From assembly GCA_034670405.1 (NCBI GenBank), contig JAXDDX010000001.1, positions 234,001 through 298,000 on the forward strand: DNA of 64,000 nucleotides. Direction: 5' to 3'. The position numbers and the translations under genes were made by a program. This document shows, one piece after another, positions 48,201 through 59,255 of this stretch. Within the stretch, counting starts at the first letter, position 1. Each line of letters begins with the position of its first letter. The notes beneath the pieces were generated by a model that saw only the letters and a program-made list of their open reading frames with translations, did not search any database and was not told the origin of the DNA. The stretch is from Hoplostethus atlanticus. Taxonomy: Eukaryota; Chordata; Actinopteri; Trachichthyiformes; Trachichthyidae.

Positions 48201-51200
48201 CTGCCAACAACAGATCAGAAAAGATACAAGCGGTGGCTCTATTGCATTCTGGTCTATTGAGGTTACTGGAAATTGGTATCACTTCCTCTTCTCTGGTTCA
48301 TTTCTCCCCTGTGTGGTTGTTGAATATGGGTGGAAAGTTGTGGGTGTAGGAAGAAGCCGTTGCTCTTTTGATTCTGAGGTACTGACAACAAAATCTGACC
48401 TGTTTTATGTTCAATGTTTTGAATGCCCTAAAAGAATCTGCTATTGAACTCCACTGTAGCTGGAAACATGTTGCCTTGACACATCACACCATCTACCGTT
48501 TGCTCAGTTTTCCATGGGAATAACAAAAATACCACCAAACAAAGAAAATTGTTTTTCAGGCTTGAATTGTATCAACAATCAAGGGTTAATGTTAGGATGA
48601 CTCTCCTGACAGAACAGAAGTTTGATGGTGGAAATTGTAAACCCCTGCTCTCCTGACTGAAACAACCTCTGCAGCAGCATTTTAAGACAGTATAATAATA
48701 TTTCATGTTTTTTTTCAAATATAAAATACACAAAATACACAAATAAGAAAAGAACCGTGACATGCCGTTTTAGCCACGTTGCCCCGATGGAGGAAAGCTA
48801 TTTGTTAATGCTTTCTCATCCAACAGATATCTCCAGAGGGTGGTATGTCATCCATCGCTTCTCCAAGACCCTGACGTCAGAGAGTTTCTGGAGAGGGAAG
48901 AAGTAAGCCAAAGTTCAGCTTGAATAACCGCAGGATGGTGTGCCTTTCAGAAGACAAATAGTGAAAGTTTTTTTTTTTTTTTTTTAAATACTGGGCTCAT
49001 AAAAATCAGAAACTTGGAGGCGCACAATTCCTGCACAGACTAAGTTGGTGTTAAAAATGATTGGATCAAGAAATTTCTGCTCTAATTTAATGCAAGATTT
49101 TCAGTACATATTATGTTCATTCTGGCCATTTTGGATGTTTGATGTTGTACCATATTTTCCAACAGCGCTGATGTCTATTGATGACTGTACTATAATTGTA
49201 ATAAGTGTGTGTGTTCAGTTGCCCAGGGCAGTGAACACCCAGGCTCTAAGTGGTGCTGGCTTCCTGAAAATGATCAACAAAGCGACAGATGCTGTCAGTA
49301 AAATGACTATCAAGATGAATGAGTCAGACGTGGTGAGTACACGCCATTCAGCCGCAAACCAGAATTCCTCCTGTTCACGCCTGTATTTCACATTCACTAC
49401 TGAGAAGCTCTTCAGTAGCAGGGTACTTCCTTGCTACACTCAAAAGCAGCAACAGTTTAATCAAATAAAACGAGTACAGCCTCGGGGCTAAACTCAGGGA
49501 CTGCAATAAATGTGAAATTTGGAAATGGAGGATGTGTAGGAGCCCTGGTGTTGGAGTGGCACTAATAGTGTGTTTTGCTGCAGTGGTTTGAGGAGAAGCT
49601 GCAGGAGGTGGAGTCTACAGACCAGCAGTTCAGGAAGCTCCACGGACTGGTGGAGTCCCTGGTCAGCCACAGGAAAGGTTAGCCATGCCCTTTACTACTG
49701 TTGAGACGTTATCCTTCCTGTAGCATCCTGTGTTCATCAGGAGGGGAGGAGGAGTTTACTTCTGACACAGTGGTATCATGATGCCCTTCGTTAATTACAT
49801 CAGGTGTTTTCAAAGTCCCCCTGATCTCCACCACCATGACGGGCTCTGGTCTCAGAAACCTTCTCATTCCTGGTGTATCACTCAATAGATCCAAATATAT
49901 TTTGACTTATTAATGAAACCTGATGGTGGTTGTCTAGCAGTAGGCTGCTGGTGCTTCATCAAATCAGACTGGCTCTACATCAATAAGTGGATTGATGTAC
50001 AATCCAACAGTGCTGGGGCTGTTGAATCAGCCATAACTCAAAATAAATTAATACAAACATAAATCTATTCATAAAAAAATGCATACAATAAAATGCAGAG
50101 AAATCTGTCAAATAAATGAAAAAATAAAAGTGAACAATTCAATAACTAAATGAGCTAAATAAATGCCTAATCAAAATAATGAGAAGTGAGAAGAAATGAG
50201 AAGTTTCAGTGGAGTAGCAATCAAACGAGAAGTGTGGAGCAATAATGAAAAACATTCCAGCTGGGAAATTTCCAAGAACCAAGGGGTCGATGTCTGTCGG
50301 TAACAACGAGCAGCAGATTAAAGTTATTGATTATTGTGTCTGCGTGGACAAGCAGGTAATCAGGGGAAGTCACTGTCCTCTGCAGTGGTAGACGGATATC
50401 TCAGCGTTAATCATGACAGCAACCGGCCTGGCAGCGGCCAAGCTATCACCTAATGGTGAAGTTATGCCGACAATGCGGTGGGATTGAAGTTTGCTGCTAC
50501 TTGTCAGCCAAGTAGCAAATCCAATCGAGCAATGCACCACGACAATGCGCAATAATAAAATACACGTGGGTGGAGTTTGACATAGTCGGGAGAAATACAG
50601 AAATAAATAGGGAAATAAATAAATGGGGAAATAACTATAGATCATTTTTACTGTTAATAATACATTAACAGTCTTACTCATTTATTTAGTAATTGATGCT
50701 CTGTGTTATTGAGATATTTATTTATTTCTAATTATGGCTGATTCTGTCCTCTAGCTACAGCTATTGACTGATGTGAAACATGGTGACTGTATTGTAGGAG
50801 AAACTCATGCATGCTGTTCCCAGCCATTTGTCTTGGCACAAGAAAACATTTGTGTTAACATTTGGCCCTCATGTCATTCCCCCCTCCAGAGTTATCTCTG
50901 AACACGGCGAGCTTTGCCAAGAGCGTGGCCATGCTGGGCAGCTCGGAGGACAACACCGCCCTGTCCCGTGCCCTCTCCCAGCTGGCGGAGGTGGAGGATA
51001 AGATGGAGCAGTTACACCAGGATCAGGCCTCATGCGATTCCTTCACCTTTGCTGAACTTGTTGCAGACTACATCCGCCTCCTCGGCGCCGTGAGGGTACG
51101 GACAAAATGACACGTATTAACAGACTCATTACTCAAGTTAGTTTCAGAAATGGATACTACCCACAAAATTATTGTAAAGACGTTTTGAAAATATAGTAAA

Positions 51201-53227
51201 AGAGTAGTAGCAGCAGCAGCAGCAGCAGTGAGGTCAAATCTGGCTGTTTAGTTCTGTTCAAAATCTAAAGACCAGCATCAGGATCTGACTCCACTCTGAA
51301 GGTGGCAAGGTACCCCCGTGGTTTTAAAAAAAGAGACCATACAGCAACAGAAACATTAGAAACCATTGGTGAAATGATTTGCTGTGTGTTTGTGGTCCAT
51401 CAGGGGTCGTTTGATCACCGGATGAAGGCCTGGCAACGTTGGCAGGATGCACAGACCACGCTGCAGAAGAAGCGTGAGACTGAGGCCAAACTGCTGTGGG
51501 CCAACAAGCCTGACAAGCTGCAGCTGGCCAAAGATGAGATCACTGAGGTACAACACCGTCGAAATCATCACACAGTTAAAACTGTCATCATGCAATCACA
51601 GGATTCATATAGATGCTTGGAAATAGTGGAATTTGATATGGTGTGTTCAAGCTTGACGTATGAATAAGGCACTGAGGAAAATGCTTGATTCTGTTCCTGC
51701 AATCGTTGTCATGATCAGAAATTGGCAGTATTGAAACTAATTCTGTTCAAACTGTCTGATAGCACCGGTGCAGTCGCTGATTACGTCTTATTTAGGGAGC
51801 GATCATACCTACAGTTTGTTTCCTTTAGTCTGAACCATAGTGGAAAAGTTTACTTTGCTCCAGTTTTATATTTGTTGTGTTTACATTTACGCTGCCCAAT
51901 TACAAGCGAACCAGGGATTGTGAACAAAAGTCCCATGGACCTAGGGGCAGTCAAAACTGTAACTTCAGCTACGCATGATGGACTTGTCTGCACACTTTGC
52001 TGTAATTTATCATGTATGGTGTTCCAGTAAAGAGCAAATGAAGAAATAGCTGACTGAGTGTCCCGACGGGCCTTAAAATCATTTGAAGTTTGTGGATTTG
52101 AGAAAAATAAAATAAGGCCTTAAAAGCTTTTAAAAAGGAATGGACGGCCTTGAAAGTAATATGCCTCAGCTCTAAATGTTCGCCAATTTTGAGTCCTTTC
52201 ATTTCCCCAAACGAGACCTTTAAAGTCCTTGAAATGTCCTTGAATTTGATGTGAGTGTGGGTGTGGGGGACTGCTCAGTATAGCTGTAATACTGAGACAG
52301 AATCTGCCTGAACACTGAACTAAAAAGATCTATCACTTCTGCCTGACATTTGCAGGAATAACTTGATTATTTATCATCCTGTTACATTTATTGATTAAGA
52401 TCCTACTGTACTTCTCTTCTGTTCTCGTTCACAGTGGGAGGCTAAGGTGACGCAGTTTGAAAGAGACTTTGATAGGGTGTCTGCCACCGTGCGTAAGGAA
52501 GTCCTCCGGTTTGAGGTACTGATTTATATCTGCTCCATTCACATTAGTCCCTAGATGGTTGGAAAAGGTTGTCATTATTTATTGGTGTTTTCTCTAACAG
52601 AAAGAGCGAGCCAAGAATTGCAAAAGACAGATCATCAAGTACATGGAGTCTATGCTGCAGTCCCAGCAACAGGTTAGTGTTCACCACGGATGTGTACAGG
52701 GCCAGTAAGCACTGAACATAAACATGACAAATATCTTGCTAAACCTTCTGCCAGTGAATTCAGTTAGTTTAGCGATCCTCTTCATGGCTGTGAATGTCAC
52801 AGAAACATAGAAGTCCTCGACCATGCTGCATGTCTGAACAGTAGAAGAAGCTTAAATTCACAAGCGACCAATAGTAAGGAGGTTAAAGGTCAGAGCCATA
52901 GTGACCTGCAGTGTTCCTGTGATGTAGAAGGAGCTCTAGGAAAATAAAGTAGTCATTTAGCTTCTATCCAAAGCAATGTACAAAGGTACTTGACACTATG
53001 TGGGGATCGAACCCACGACCCTGAGACTGAGCGAGGAGAGGAGAGGGGAAAGACTCTTCATTTTAGAAAATATTTTACACGGTATCAGTTGAAAATCAGA
53101 AATGTTCATCCTCCATTTTTATCAGTTTTTGTGAATGAACCTGACACTGTTACTTCTCTCTTTTTTTTTTTTGTAGCTGATAAAGTACTGGGAGGCTTTC
53201 TTACCAGAAGCAAAAGCAATCGCCTAA
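42273..53227 (+). CDS. snx1: Sorting nexin 1 (complete, 15 exons; enlarged N-terminal region)
   Basis: SNX1 is a PX-BAR protein that binds phosphoinositides and curved endosomal membrane and works with retromer in endosome-to-Golgi retrieval. Exons: 42273-42407, 44331-45303, 45893-46029, 46418-46505, 47304-47347, 47597-47738, 47826-47904, 48827-48902, 49219-49332, 49584-49677, 50890-51095, 51404-51547, 52435-52515, 52601-52672, 53177-53227. The joined frame (2436 bases) gives 811 residues without a break, against about 522 in human. Residues 1-435 are acidic and disordered; the PX domain is about 437-565 ([17 protein letters not shown], with the PI-binding Arg-Arg-Phe, and PPPPEKS); the BAR domain is about 590-811, ending [37 protein letters not shown] and [10 protein letters not shown] mark it as SNX1 rather than SNX2. 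The start ATG is in a moderate context (AAGATGG). I cannot say which teleost duplicate (a or b) it is. Confidence 0.95.
43366..43877. mobile_element. Long-TIR non-autonomous DNA transposon in snx1 intron 1
   Basis: The first about 130 bases (from TAAAGCCTCAGGCAACTT) and the last about 130 bases (to AAGTTGCCTGAGGCTTTA) are inverted copies of each other. They share words such as ATATGATATCAAAGTTTAGT and ATTAGAAAACCTAGTTCAAA, with about 250 bases between. The element is flanked by TTAA-compatible sequence on each side (ATTTAAAGCC and GGCTTTAACA), which would fit a TTAA or TA target. No transposase is encoded. It is a MITE-like palindromic element; superfamily is not settled. Confidence 0.75.
44331..45303 (+). 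CDS. snx1: snx1 exon 2: expanded acidic D(L/I)F-rich region
   Basis: A single 973-base exon encodes 324 residues, where human SNX1 has only some tens. It is rich in Asp, Glu, Pro, Ser and Thr. EPSDDFVDL occurs twice (about 44487 and 44604), and [28 protein letters not shown] and ADIFA follow one another. The last of these continues across the junction into [13 protein letters not shown], equivalent to human [14 protein letters not shown], so the motif looks multiplied from an ancestral one. DxF-type motifs in disordered tails can bind adaptor ear domains; that function is inference here. The uninterrupted antisense frame is a by-product of codon composition. Confidence 0.9.
46130..46205. repeat. 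Dispersed repeat fragment in snx1 intron 3
   Basis: Words like GTCATGGAATTTTGAGTTG and GGGAAGGTCAAGGAATTTGA resemble a frequent fish hAT-type non-autonomous repeat (the STCATGGAA...GTCAAGGAA family). A related longer piece lies at about 52050-52250. Confidence 0.45.
47467..47503 (+). repeat. 37-bp exact direct repeat, copy 1
   Basis: TGTATTGTAGGAGAAACTCA and the following 17 bases, to CAGC, are identical to 50788-50824. The copy ends 93 bases before snx1 exon 6. Confidence 0.85.
49678..50889. other. snx1 intron 10
   Basis: A 1.2 kb intron, AT-rich around 50030-50170 and 50560-50730 with AAATAAAT-type words. Apart from the 37-bp repeat copy near its end, no element or exon is recognised. Confidence 0.5.
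50788..50824 (+). repeat. 37-bp exact direct repeat, copy 2
   Basis: Identical to 47467-47503, 3.3 kb apart. This copy ends 65 bases before snx1 exon 11. Flanks differ apart from the shared core. Confidence 0.85.
52050..52260. repeat. Dispersed repeat fragment in snx1 intron 12
   Basis: Repeated words GGCCTTAAAA, GGCCTTGAAA and GTCCTTGAAATGTCCTTGAA point to an old copy of the same type of fish repeat seen at 46130 (AAGTCCTTGAA family). No ORF. Confidence 0.45.
52940..53035 (-). repeat. SINE-like fragment in the last snx1 intron
   Basis: On the minus strand it contains the B-box phrase GTGGGTTCGATCCCCACA followed by GTACCTTTGTACATTGCTTT-GGATAGAAG, a widespread fish repeat arrangement. Confidence 0.5.
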
Positions 53228-53829
53228 TCTTGTGCACCAGCCTTCTGGAGGAGAGAAGAGGCTGCCTTTTCTTATACACTTTACCTCTTGCCTTTAAACC
53301 AAGGAAGTGCGTGCATTGTGAAGGGAGAAGAGATACAATCAACCTGTTTTTTAATCACCTTTAACATATAGCTCTGTACTCTATTGTATTAATAATTGTA
53401 TATTTTCATTTAACCCAACACAAATATTTTCTTATTAGATGAAAAAAAAAAAAGTTTGCATATACAAAGATATGAACACACACACACAAAACGTGTCGTG
53501 AATGATTCCATTAATTTTCACAAGGAAGAAATCATTTTGTTCTCAGGATGTATCGCCGTGTTGTCGTCAGGAGCTCCTTCACGTCAGCGTTGTTCAGTGT
53601 TTACAACAGGGGCTGCTCTCTCATCAGAAATATTTTTGGGGACCCGGATGAAGGAAGTGGCCAATTTCAAATTGTGACGCGAAGGGATATAACAAGAGTT
53701 GAAATAAGAAATATTTTAGCACATCAGACAGATATATAGTACTTTACTACCAGAGGTTTTGTTTTGTTTTTCCTTTCAGTTTCAAAATACTATTGATGCT
53801 GAGGAGAAGGGGGCGGGACAAAGAGAGGC

Positions 53830-53985
53830 ATTATATTGGTGGGGGTCTACGGCTGTGGTTAGGGGTTGTACCATTATATTGGTGGGGGTCTACGGCTGTG
53901 GTTAGGGGTTGTACCATTATATTGGTGGGGGTCTCCGGCTGTGGTTAGGGGTTGTACCATTATACGGCTGTGGTAGGGTTTGCAT
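53830..53985. repeat. 43-bp minisatellite, about 3.5 copies
   Basis: Units start at 53831, 53874 and 53917 with TTATATTGGTGGGGGTCTAC, then GGCTGTGGTTAGGGGTTGTA and CCA. The last copy is shortened. The third unit differs by one base (CTCC for CTAC). Its near identity suggests a recent expansion. Confidence 0.92.
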
Positions 53986-55227
53986 TGTAGGTCAAGCTCG
54001 TGGGTATTATGTTGTAGATATGATTTCAATCATTGTGCAAACATTAATTACACGTATAACGATACATGTCTGTGCCTTTTCAATCTGAATGGTATTTTTG
54101 CCTTGTGATATCGCTTAAAATCCAATTTGGGAGAACCCACCTAAAACTATAAGTCGGCACACAGCAAATTCAGTTTTCTTGGCAGTGCAGAGGCATGTTT
54201 ACCAGTTACCTCCCACAAAACCCTCCTCACCAGTAATCCAAATGAAAGTGTTGAGTCTGGTATGGTACGGTTGACTCATAGACACAAGACTAATGACAAA
54301 CCTTTAATGTGCTGACAGTTTAGTTCAACGCTCCCTGTTGCCTCAGTCTTTTCACAATAACCAGTAACTAACCCCACGCCCCGGCTTCATGTGGCGGGGC
54401 TGCCATGTTTGGATTACAGCTTTAAAAACATTTGCACATTGTCAAATTTCAGCCGTGCAGGCAAAATGCTACACTGTACTATTGGTGGCCATTAAAGCAG
54501 CACTAAACTTAAGGACATTTCTTTGCACAGGTATTTTCTACACTATACACACGCTTGTTTTCAACTGAAATATGGAGGAGTGGCGATGGATAGCGTTTTG
54601 TCAGTATGGCCTTGTGTGTCATCACCTGTCGGCATGCAGAGCAATGTCAGTAACGTGCACCGTGTAATAGAAATTTCTTTTCAGACAAATGAAACCAATA
54701 AAACTTGCACTGTTTACTCTTGCAAAGTTCATTTAAGGGCTCCAGAGGTCAGTCCGTTATTTCTCTGTTAGTTACTTTCGTATCCTCGCACTCTGGATTG
54801 GATCTCGTCATGAGTTGCCATGACCTCTGACAGTAATCGTAAACATTGTACCATTGATTCAAGTAATAAATGGCAAAATGTTCCTATGTCTAGGTTATTC
54901 TATAATGCAGCGTCCTTGTATCAAGTCCACAGGAAGCCAGATATTGAGATTACACACACAGGGGTGAAGGTAATAAACAGTGAAATCTTAAATCATTTTT
55001 CCATCTGAAGGAGTACCTGGGAAGGGTTTCACCCCCAAACAGAAACACGTTTGTATTTTTTTTTTTATTTGAATTTTGAATTAAAAGATTATTTTATCAG
55101 TTTTAGTTGATTTGTCCCCATGTTGTCTTTTTTCTGTTCTGTGTTCTCTGTGGACCCCCAGTTGGCACGTCAGAATATGCTGGTAGCTGTAATTCCACTC
55201 CTACCTCAGTAAGCTCATGATATGATA

Positions 55228-55233
55228 AATAAA
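55228..55233 (+). terminator. Candidate snx1 poly(A) signal
   Basis: AATAAA followed by a GT/T-rich stretch (CTTTTTGTAAG) about 15 bases on. It would give a 2-kb 3' UTR. Earlier AATAAA words at 54697 and 54865 are alternatives. Confidence 0.35.
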
Positions 55234-56163
55234 CTGTTGAATCTTTTTGTAAGAGCCAAGCTCAAGTTTTCCTCATGTTTTAATGTGGTTTAGTTAGTAT
55301 AGTTTTTAAAGGGGCTCTTTTATAGGAATTCAAATGTAATGTGTGTATGCAGTTTCAGATGAGTTCCAGTTAATGCATCCCAACCATAGACTGTAGAAAG
55401 GTCACGACTGGACTTTGGCAGCCTTAAACAACTGCTTAAATCCTTTGAAATAGGCAGAGCCTTATTGTGAAAGGTCACAGTACAGGAATTTATTCCTCCA
55501 GTTCATGGATCGAAATGGAGTGGAGCTTCAATCTGGAAGCGAGGGGATTGGAAGGTCTTCTCACCACTGCCAGTAATAAGAAGACACACACTTTTCTTCA
55601 CCTCTGTCATCACATACTGTCACATGTCAACAAAGTTGCTTTCTGTTTCTGCATGCACATAGTGACAAAGTGATTTAGGGTCACAAACTGCTGACAGGAT
55701 AAGGACACAGTGGTGACGTTAAGTAAACATTAGCACCTGGCGCCTCAACCTAAGCTTCAATAATGTTTAAAGGGGCAATCCGTAAGGTTTTTACTGCCCC
55801 ATAGAACTAAATGACCATAATATATCTGTGGAGGTTTGATGGTATTGCTGATCAATACCAATGACTCAAAAAGTAATACATTACTATGATATATATATAT
55901 TACCTCTTCACTGGACATTTCTATTGGATCTCTGCTCTAATTAGCTAGCTTACTGTGAACTGTGACTTTGTTTTGTCAATTACACTTACAGGCCACAGTC
56001 ACTGGATTTGGGTTGTCCCAGACTTGTGTAGAGGTTCTGTTGTTGCAGTTCCTACTGGTGGCCAGTAGAGGGCAGTAAAGGTCAAAGATGACTTAATGTT
56101 CCTTAAGACTCCATGAAATGTACAATGACTACCTAACCATAATGGAGGCCAAAGAGATGACAG

Positions 56164-56474
56164 CAGGGTTCCTACACCTTTTTGCTAATCGAATTCCATA
56201 ACATGACAACTTCCATGACCAATATTTTTCAGTCTATGTCAAGTTATTTTTTATGGTCCTATTTCTGGCTACAACTATCAGTTAGGATCTATATCATGAA
56301 ATTCTGGTTTGGGTTTTCATTCCTCAAAGGGAAGTGGATCAACAAGCTGCCATGCTGCTTGATCACATTAAAACATTTCACTAGTTGGAAAAAATAAGAG
56401 TATTAATAAATTACCATGACATTTCCAATACTAAATGCACGTCCCATAACTTTTCCATGACTGTAGGAACCCTG
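56164..56474. mobile_element. hAT-like MITE, 311 bp
   Basis: It begins CAGGGTTCCTACA and ends TGTAGGAACCCTG, a perfect 13-base terminal inverted repeat of the CAG...CTG kind used by hAT transposons. CATGAC-type words recur in inverted orientation inside. Left flank GATGACAG and right flank TGGCAGGC show at most a degraded 8-base target duplication. No transposase is encoded. Confidence 0.75.
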
Positions 56475-56652
56475 TGGCAGGCCAGAATCATTTCCCAACA
56501 CACTGAAGGGTTGCTTACTCATCTTCTATTTGGGGATGTAACAAACTAACATTCCTTAGCTTGATGTGCTGCACTGGGGGTTTCTTACCAAGGTGACATA
56601 TGAAGTCATTAAGTTTAATCTTGAGTGTGTCAGTGAGTAAAAAGCCACAACG

Positions 56653-57372
56653 ATGTCATCATGGCTGCTCCAAACCATATTTAGCGATCAACAGGCAGTA
56701 GCACTCCACTCACACACAGCTAACAGCTTTGCTTTATCATTTATTAAAAACTATTTACAATATGATGGTTCAGAATTGGACATCCAGACAGGTTTTCATG
56801 TGTGCAACAATGCACTTGGTTTGCATACATTGCTTCCCCTAACGTGTGACTGTGGAGTTGGAAGAAGCAGCAAGGAGTCAAATAAACTGCTACACGTCAT
56901 AACGACACCACAGGTAAGCCGTCGTGTCAAGCTGCCCTCCAGTCCGGAGAGCTCCACTATGCAACCTGCTCAAACTATGAAGGCAAATTGTGTCACCGTG
57001 AAGATGGACTTGAGTACCTGGCCAAATCACAAACCAAAACAGAGGAACCCTACATGTCCTGAAAGATGGAGCAGTAGACGGGAGGGTGGAACGGCAACCG
57101 TACAACACATGACATCATCACAGGTTAGCCTGCTACTTGCTTCAGCTCGCTTTGGCAGTCTGACGAGGCAAACACTCTTGGTTCAGTCTGGACAACAGAA
57201 AGGTCGGGCTTTACAACAGTTCCAAAATATTACACAGGTGTATGAGTCAATAAGTTACTATGATAAACAACCACTTTTCATAAACACAGCCAACACAATA
57301 TCATGCTCTCTAAAAAATATATGCTCCAATCCACATTCTAGATATCCGATGCATTGGATGGATGGTTTTTAA
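56653..57372 (+). other. 239-codon open frame of unknown meaning
   Basis: The longest unexplained frame of the window, starting MSSWLLQTIFSDQQAVALHS and ending YPMHWMDGF. I recognise no domain. The composition is mixed, there is no good Kozak context and no poly(A) signal close behind. Three CACAGGT words inside resemble splice-site strings. It could be an old transposon piece, a lineage-specific gene or chance. I would not call it a gene. Confidence 0.25.
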
Positions 57373-59255
57373 ACAGCGCCATTTTCTACCGAAAGACTCA
57401 CTGGGTCAACATGGCTTGCACATGCGCAAATGTCAAATCATACAGAGCCGATACAGACAAGACGAATGGAAAGGTGTTTAAGGACTAAATGTGTGGAAAC
57501 CTCGACCAAGAAGGGCAGTACCTGATAACAAACCCAATTCATATAGCAGATAAACTCAAGACTGTTTGAATTCCAGGCAGGGCTGGTGCCAATTCACTTG
57601 AAATTCAATCAGTTCAAAGTGTAATCAAGTTGCTGATGAAAGAGCATGTGTTATCAATTATCTCTCACGGAAGATTTTTCTTTTCTAATATTTGAAGTTT
57701 GAAGGAAGCCCAGTTCCTGATTTGATTGGACTCAATGTGAATTGATCCCAAGCCAGGACACAGATGATGTACATGAGAAGCACCAGAGACATGGAAGGGG
57801 TTACACTCGTCACTCCAATGCAGCGTTTATCATCTGATCGTGACAGGTCTTGGACACCAAATCTTCAAAACCAGATATGAAAGCGGTCAGTCTCGCATGG
57901 CACATGGCCACATGGAAGCCACTTTCAGGCCAAGTGTGGACATGAAAGTGATGTGATCTCAAATTATCAAAACGTTTCAGTTAGACCTCAAAAAAACACA
58001 TTGAAATGAAGTGTAACCATAGCAAGGACACCACTAGAACTACCTTTTGCCTATCAGCTTAAGTCAGCATAACTATAACTTCAAGCTTGTCGTTTGTTAA
58101 TACTTTGATAATACTTTGATGCATGTGTATAAATATTTTAACATGTATTATCTTTTCCAAAATGAATCCAACTTAAGGCAAGGTTTGAAGAGACGTGCTG
58201 CTGTGTGAATTCAGTCCTCGACCGTTCTGCACGGGTGCAGGACCTGCAGGCTGGTTGGCTACGTTGCTTGGTAGCATCAACATGGCTGCAGTCAATTAAA
58301 ATGTCTGTTTTTAAATTGCAAAGACAACGCTGAACTGCAGATGAATCCTTAACCGATAGCAAAATTGTGAAAATAGCTTTATGATTGTTGATGCTCTTTC
58401 ATAACTTGCAGTAGGAGCCATCTGTATGCATGTAGCTTATTGATCAGGGATCCAAACACACCGCAAGAAGGCAGATTTCATATTCGGAGAAGTGTCCACA
58501 TGCGTTTTGGAGGGTTAACTGTCCATTTTACCGGGGGGAACTTTGGTGAAATGCAACTTAGATTAGATGGAACTTTATTGATCCACATGGGGAAGTTGGG
58601 CAAAGTGGGCAACTGAAATTAACTCAACCCAATTTTTGAGATGTACAATGTTCAACTTGGAATCGGGGGGGAAAAACAGGCTGTAGTGCACCCCAAACCA
58701 ATAGATATTGGCAATCTAGTCATGCCATAGTACTACACATTGACTTAGCACCATCCTAGCCTTTCTAGGCAAGATTTTTTATTTCAGTGGTATTTTATTT
58801 CACTTTCAATCAGCAAATTTTTGTTGCGTTCAAAACTGGGGAGGATTGGTGTGTTGTTGCCCCCCGCCCCCAATCATATCTCAGTATATTGGATTTGCTT
58901 TGTTGAATGAACAATGAACAAAAGCTGATATCTTCTGTCAAGTCTGGTTTGGATGCTCTCTGTCGATCATGTGAATGCGATCGTTTCTTTCTGGGCTTCC
59001 TTCTGGATGTTTTGACTTTGTCTTGTGAGGGCAAACGTGGTTGCTGCTGCTGCCTACTGATGGAGAAGCAGCACTGGTACAGGTCTTAAAACTCAAACCT
59101 CGTTTCTCCAGGGTGGAGGAAGAGTCTGGAGACGCTAATGCAGCTCATAGAGAGAGCATTCAGTCAGCTGTTTCTAGCCCATGCTGGAGAGGATCTCTGG
59201 TGGTTTGTTAACCCAGTGCACATCCAGCCGGCGTGGGACCGGGCGGCAGGGTGCT

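Larger units (their letters stand above)
53228..59255. other. Region between convergent snx1 and ireb2
   Basis: Six kb without a recognised gene. It holds the likely snx1 3' UTR, a 43-bp minisatellite, a hAT-like MITE, a piece reading ACTTTATTGATCCACATGGGG at about 58570 (tail of a fish SINE/LINE-type repeat), and a 239-codon ORF at 56653-57372 listed separately. AATAAA occurs at 54697, 54865 and 55228. Confidence 0.5.
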
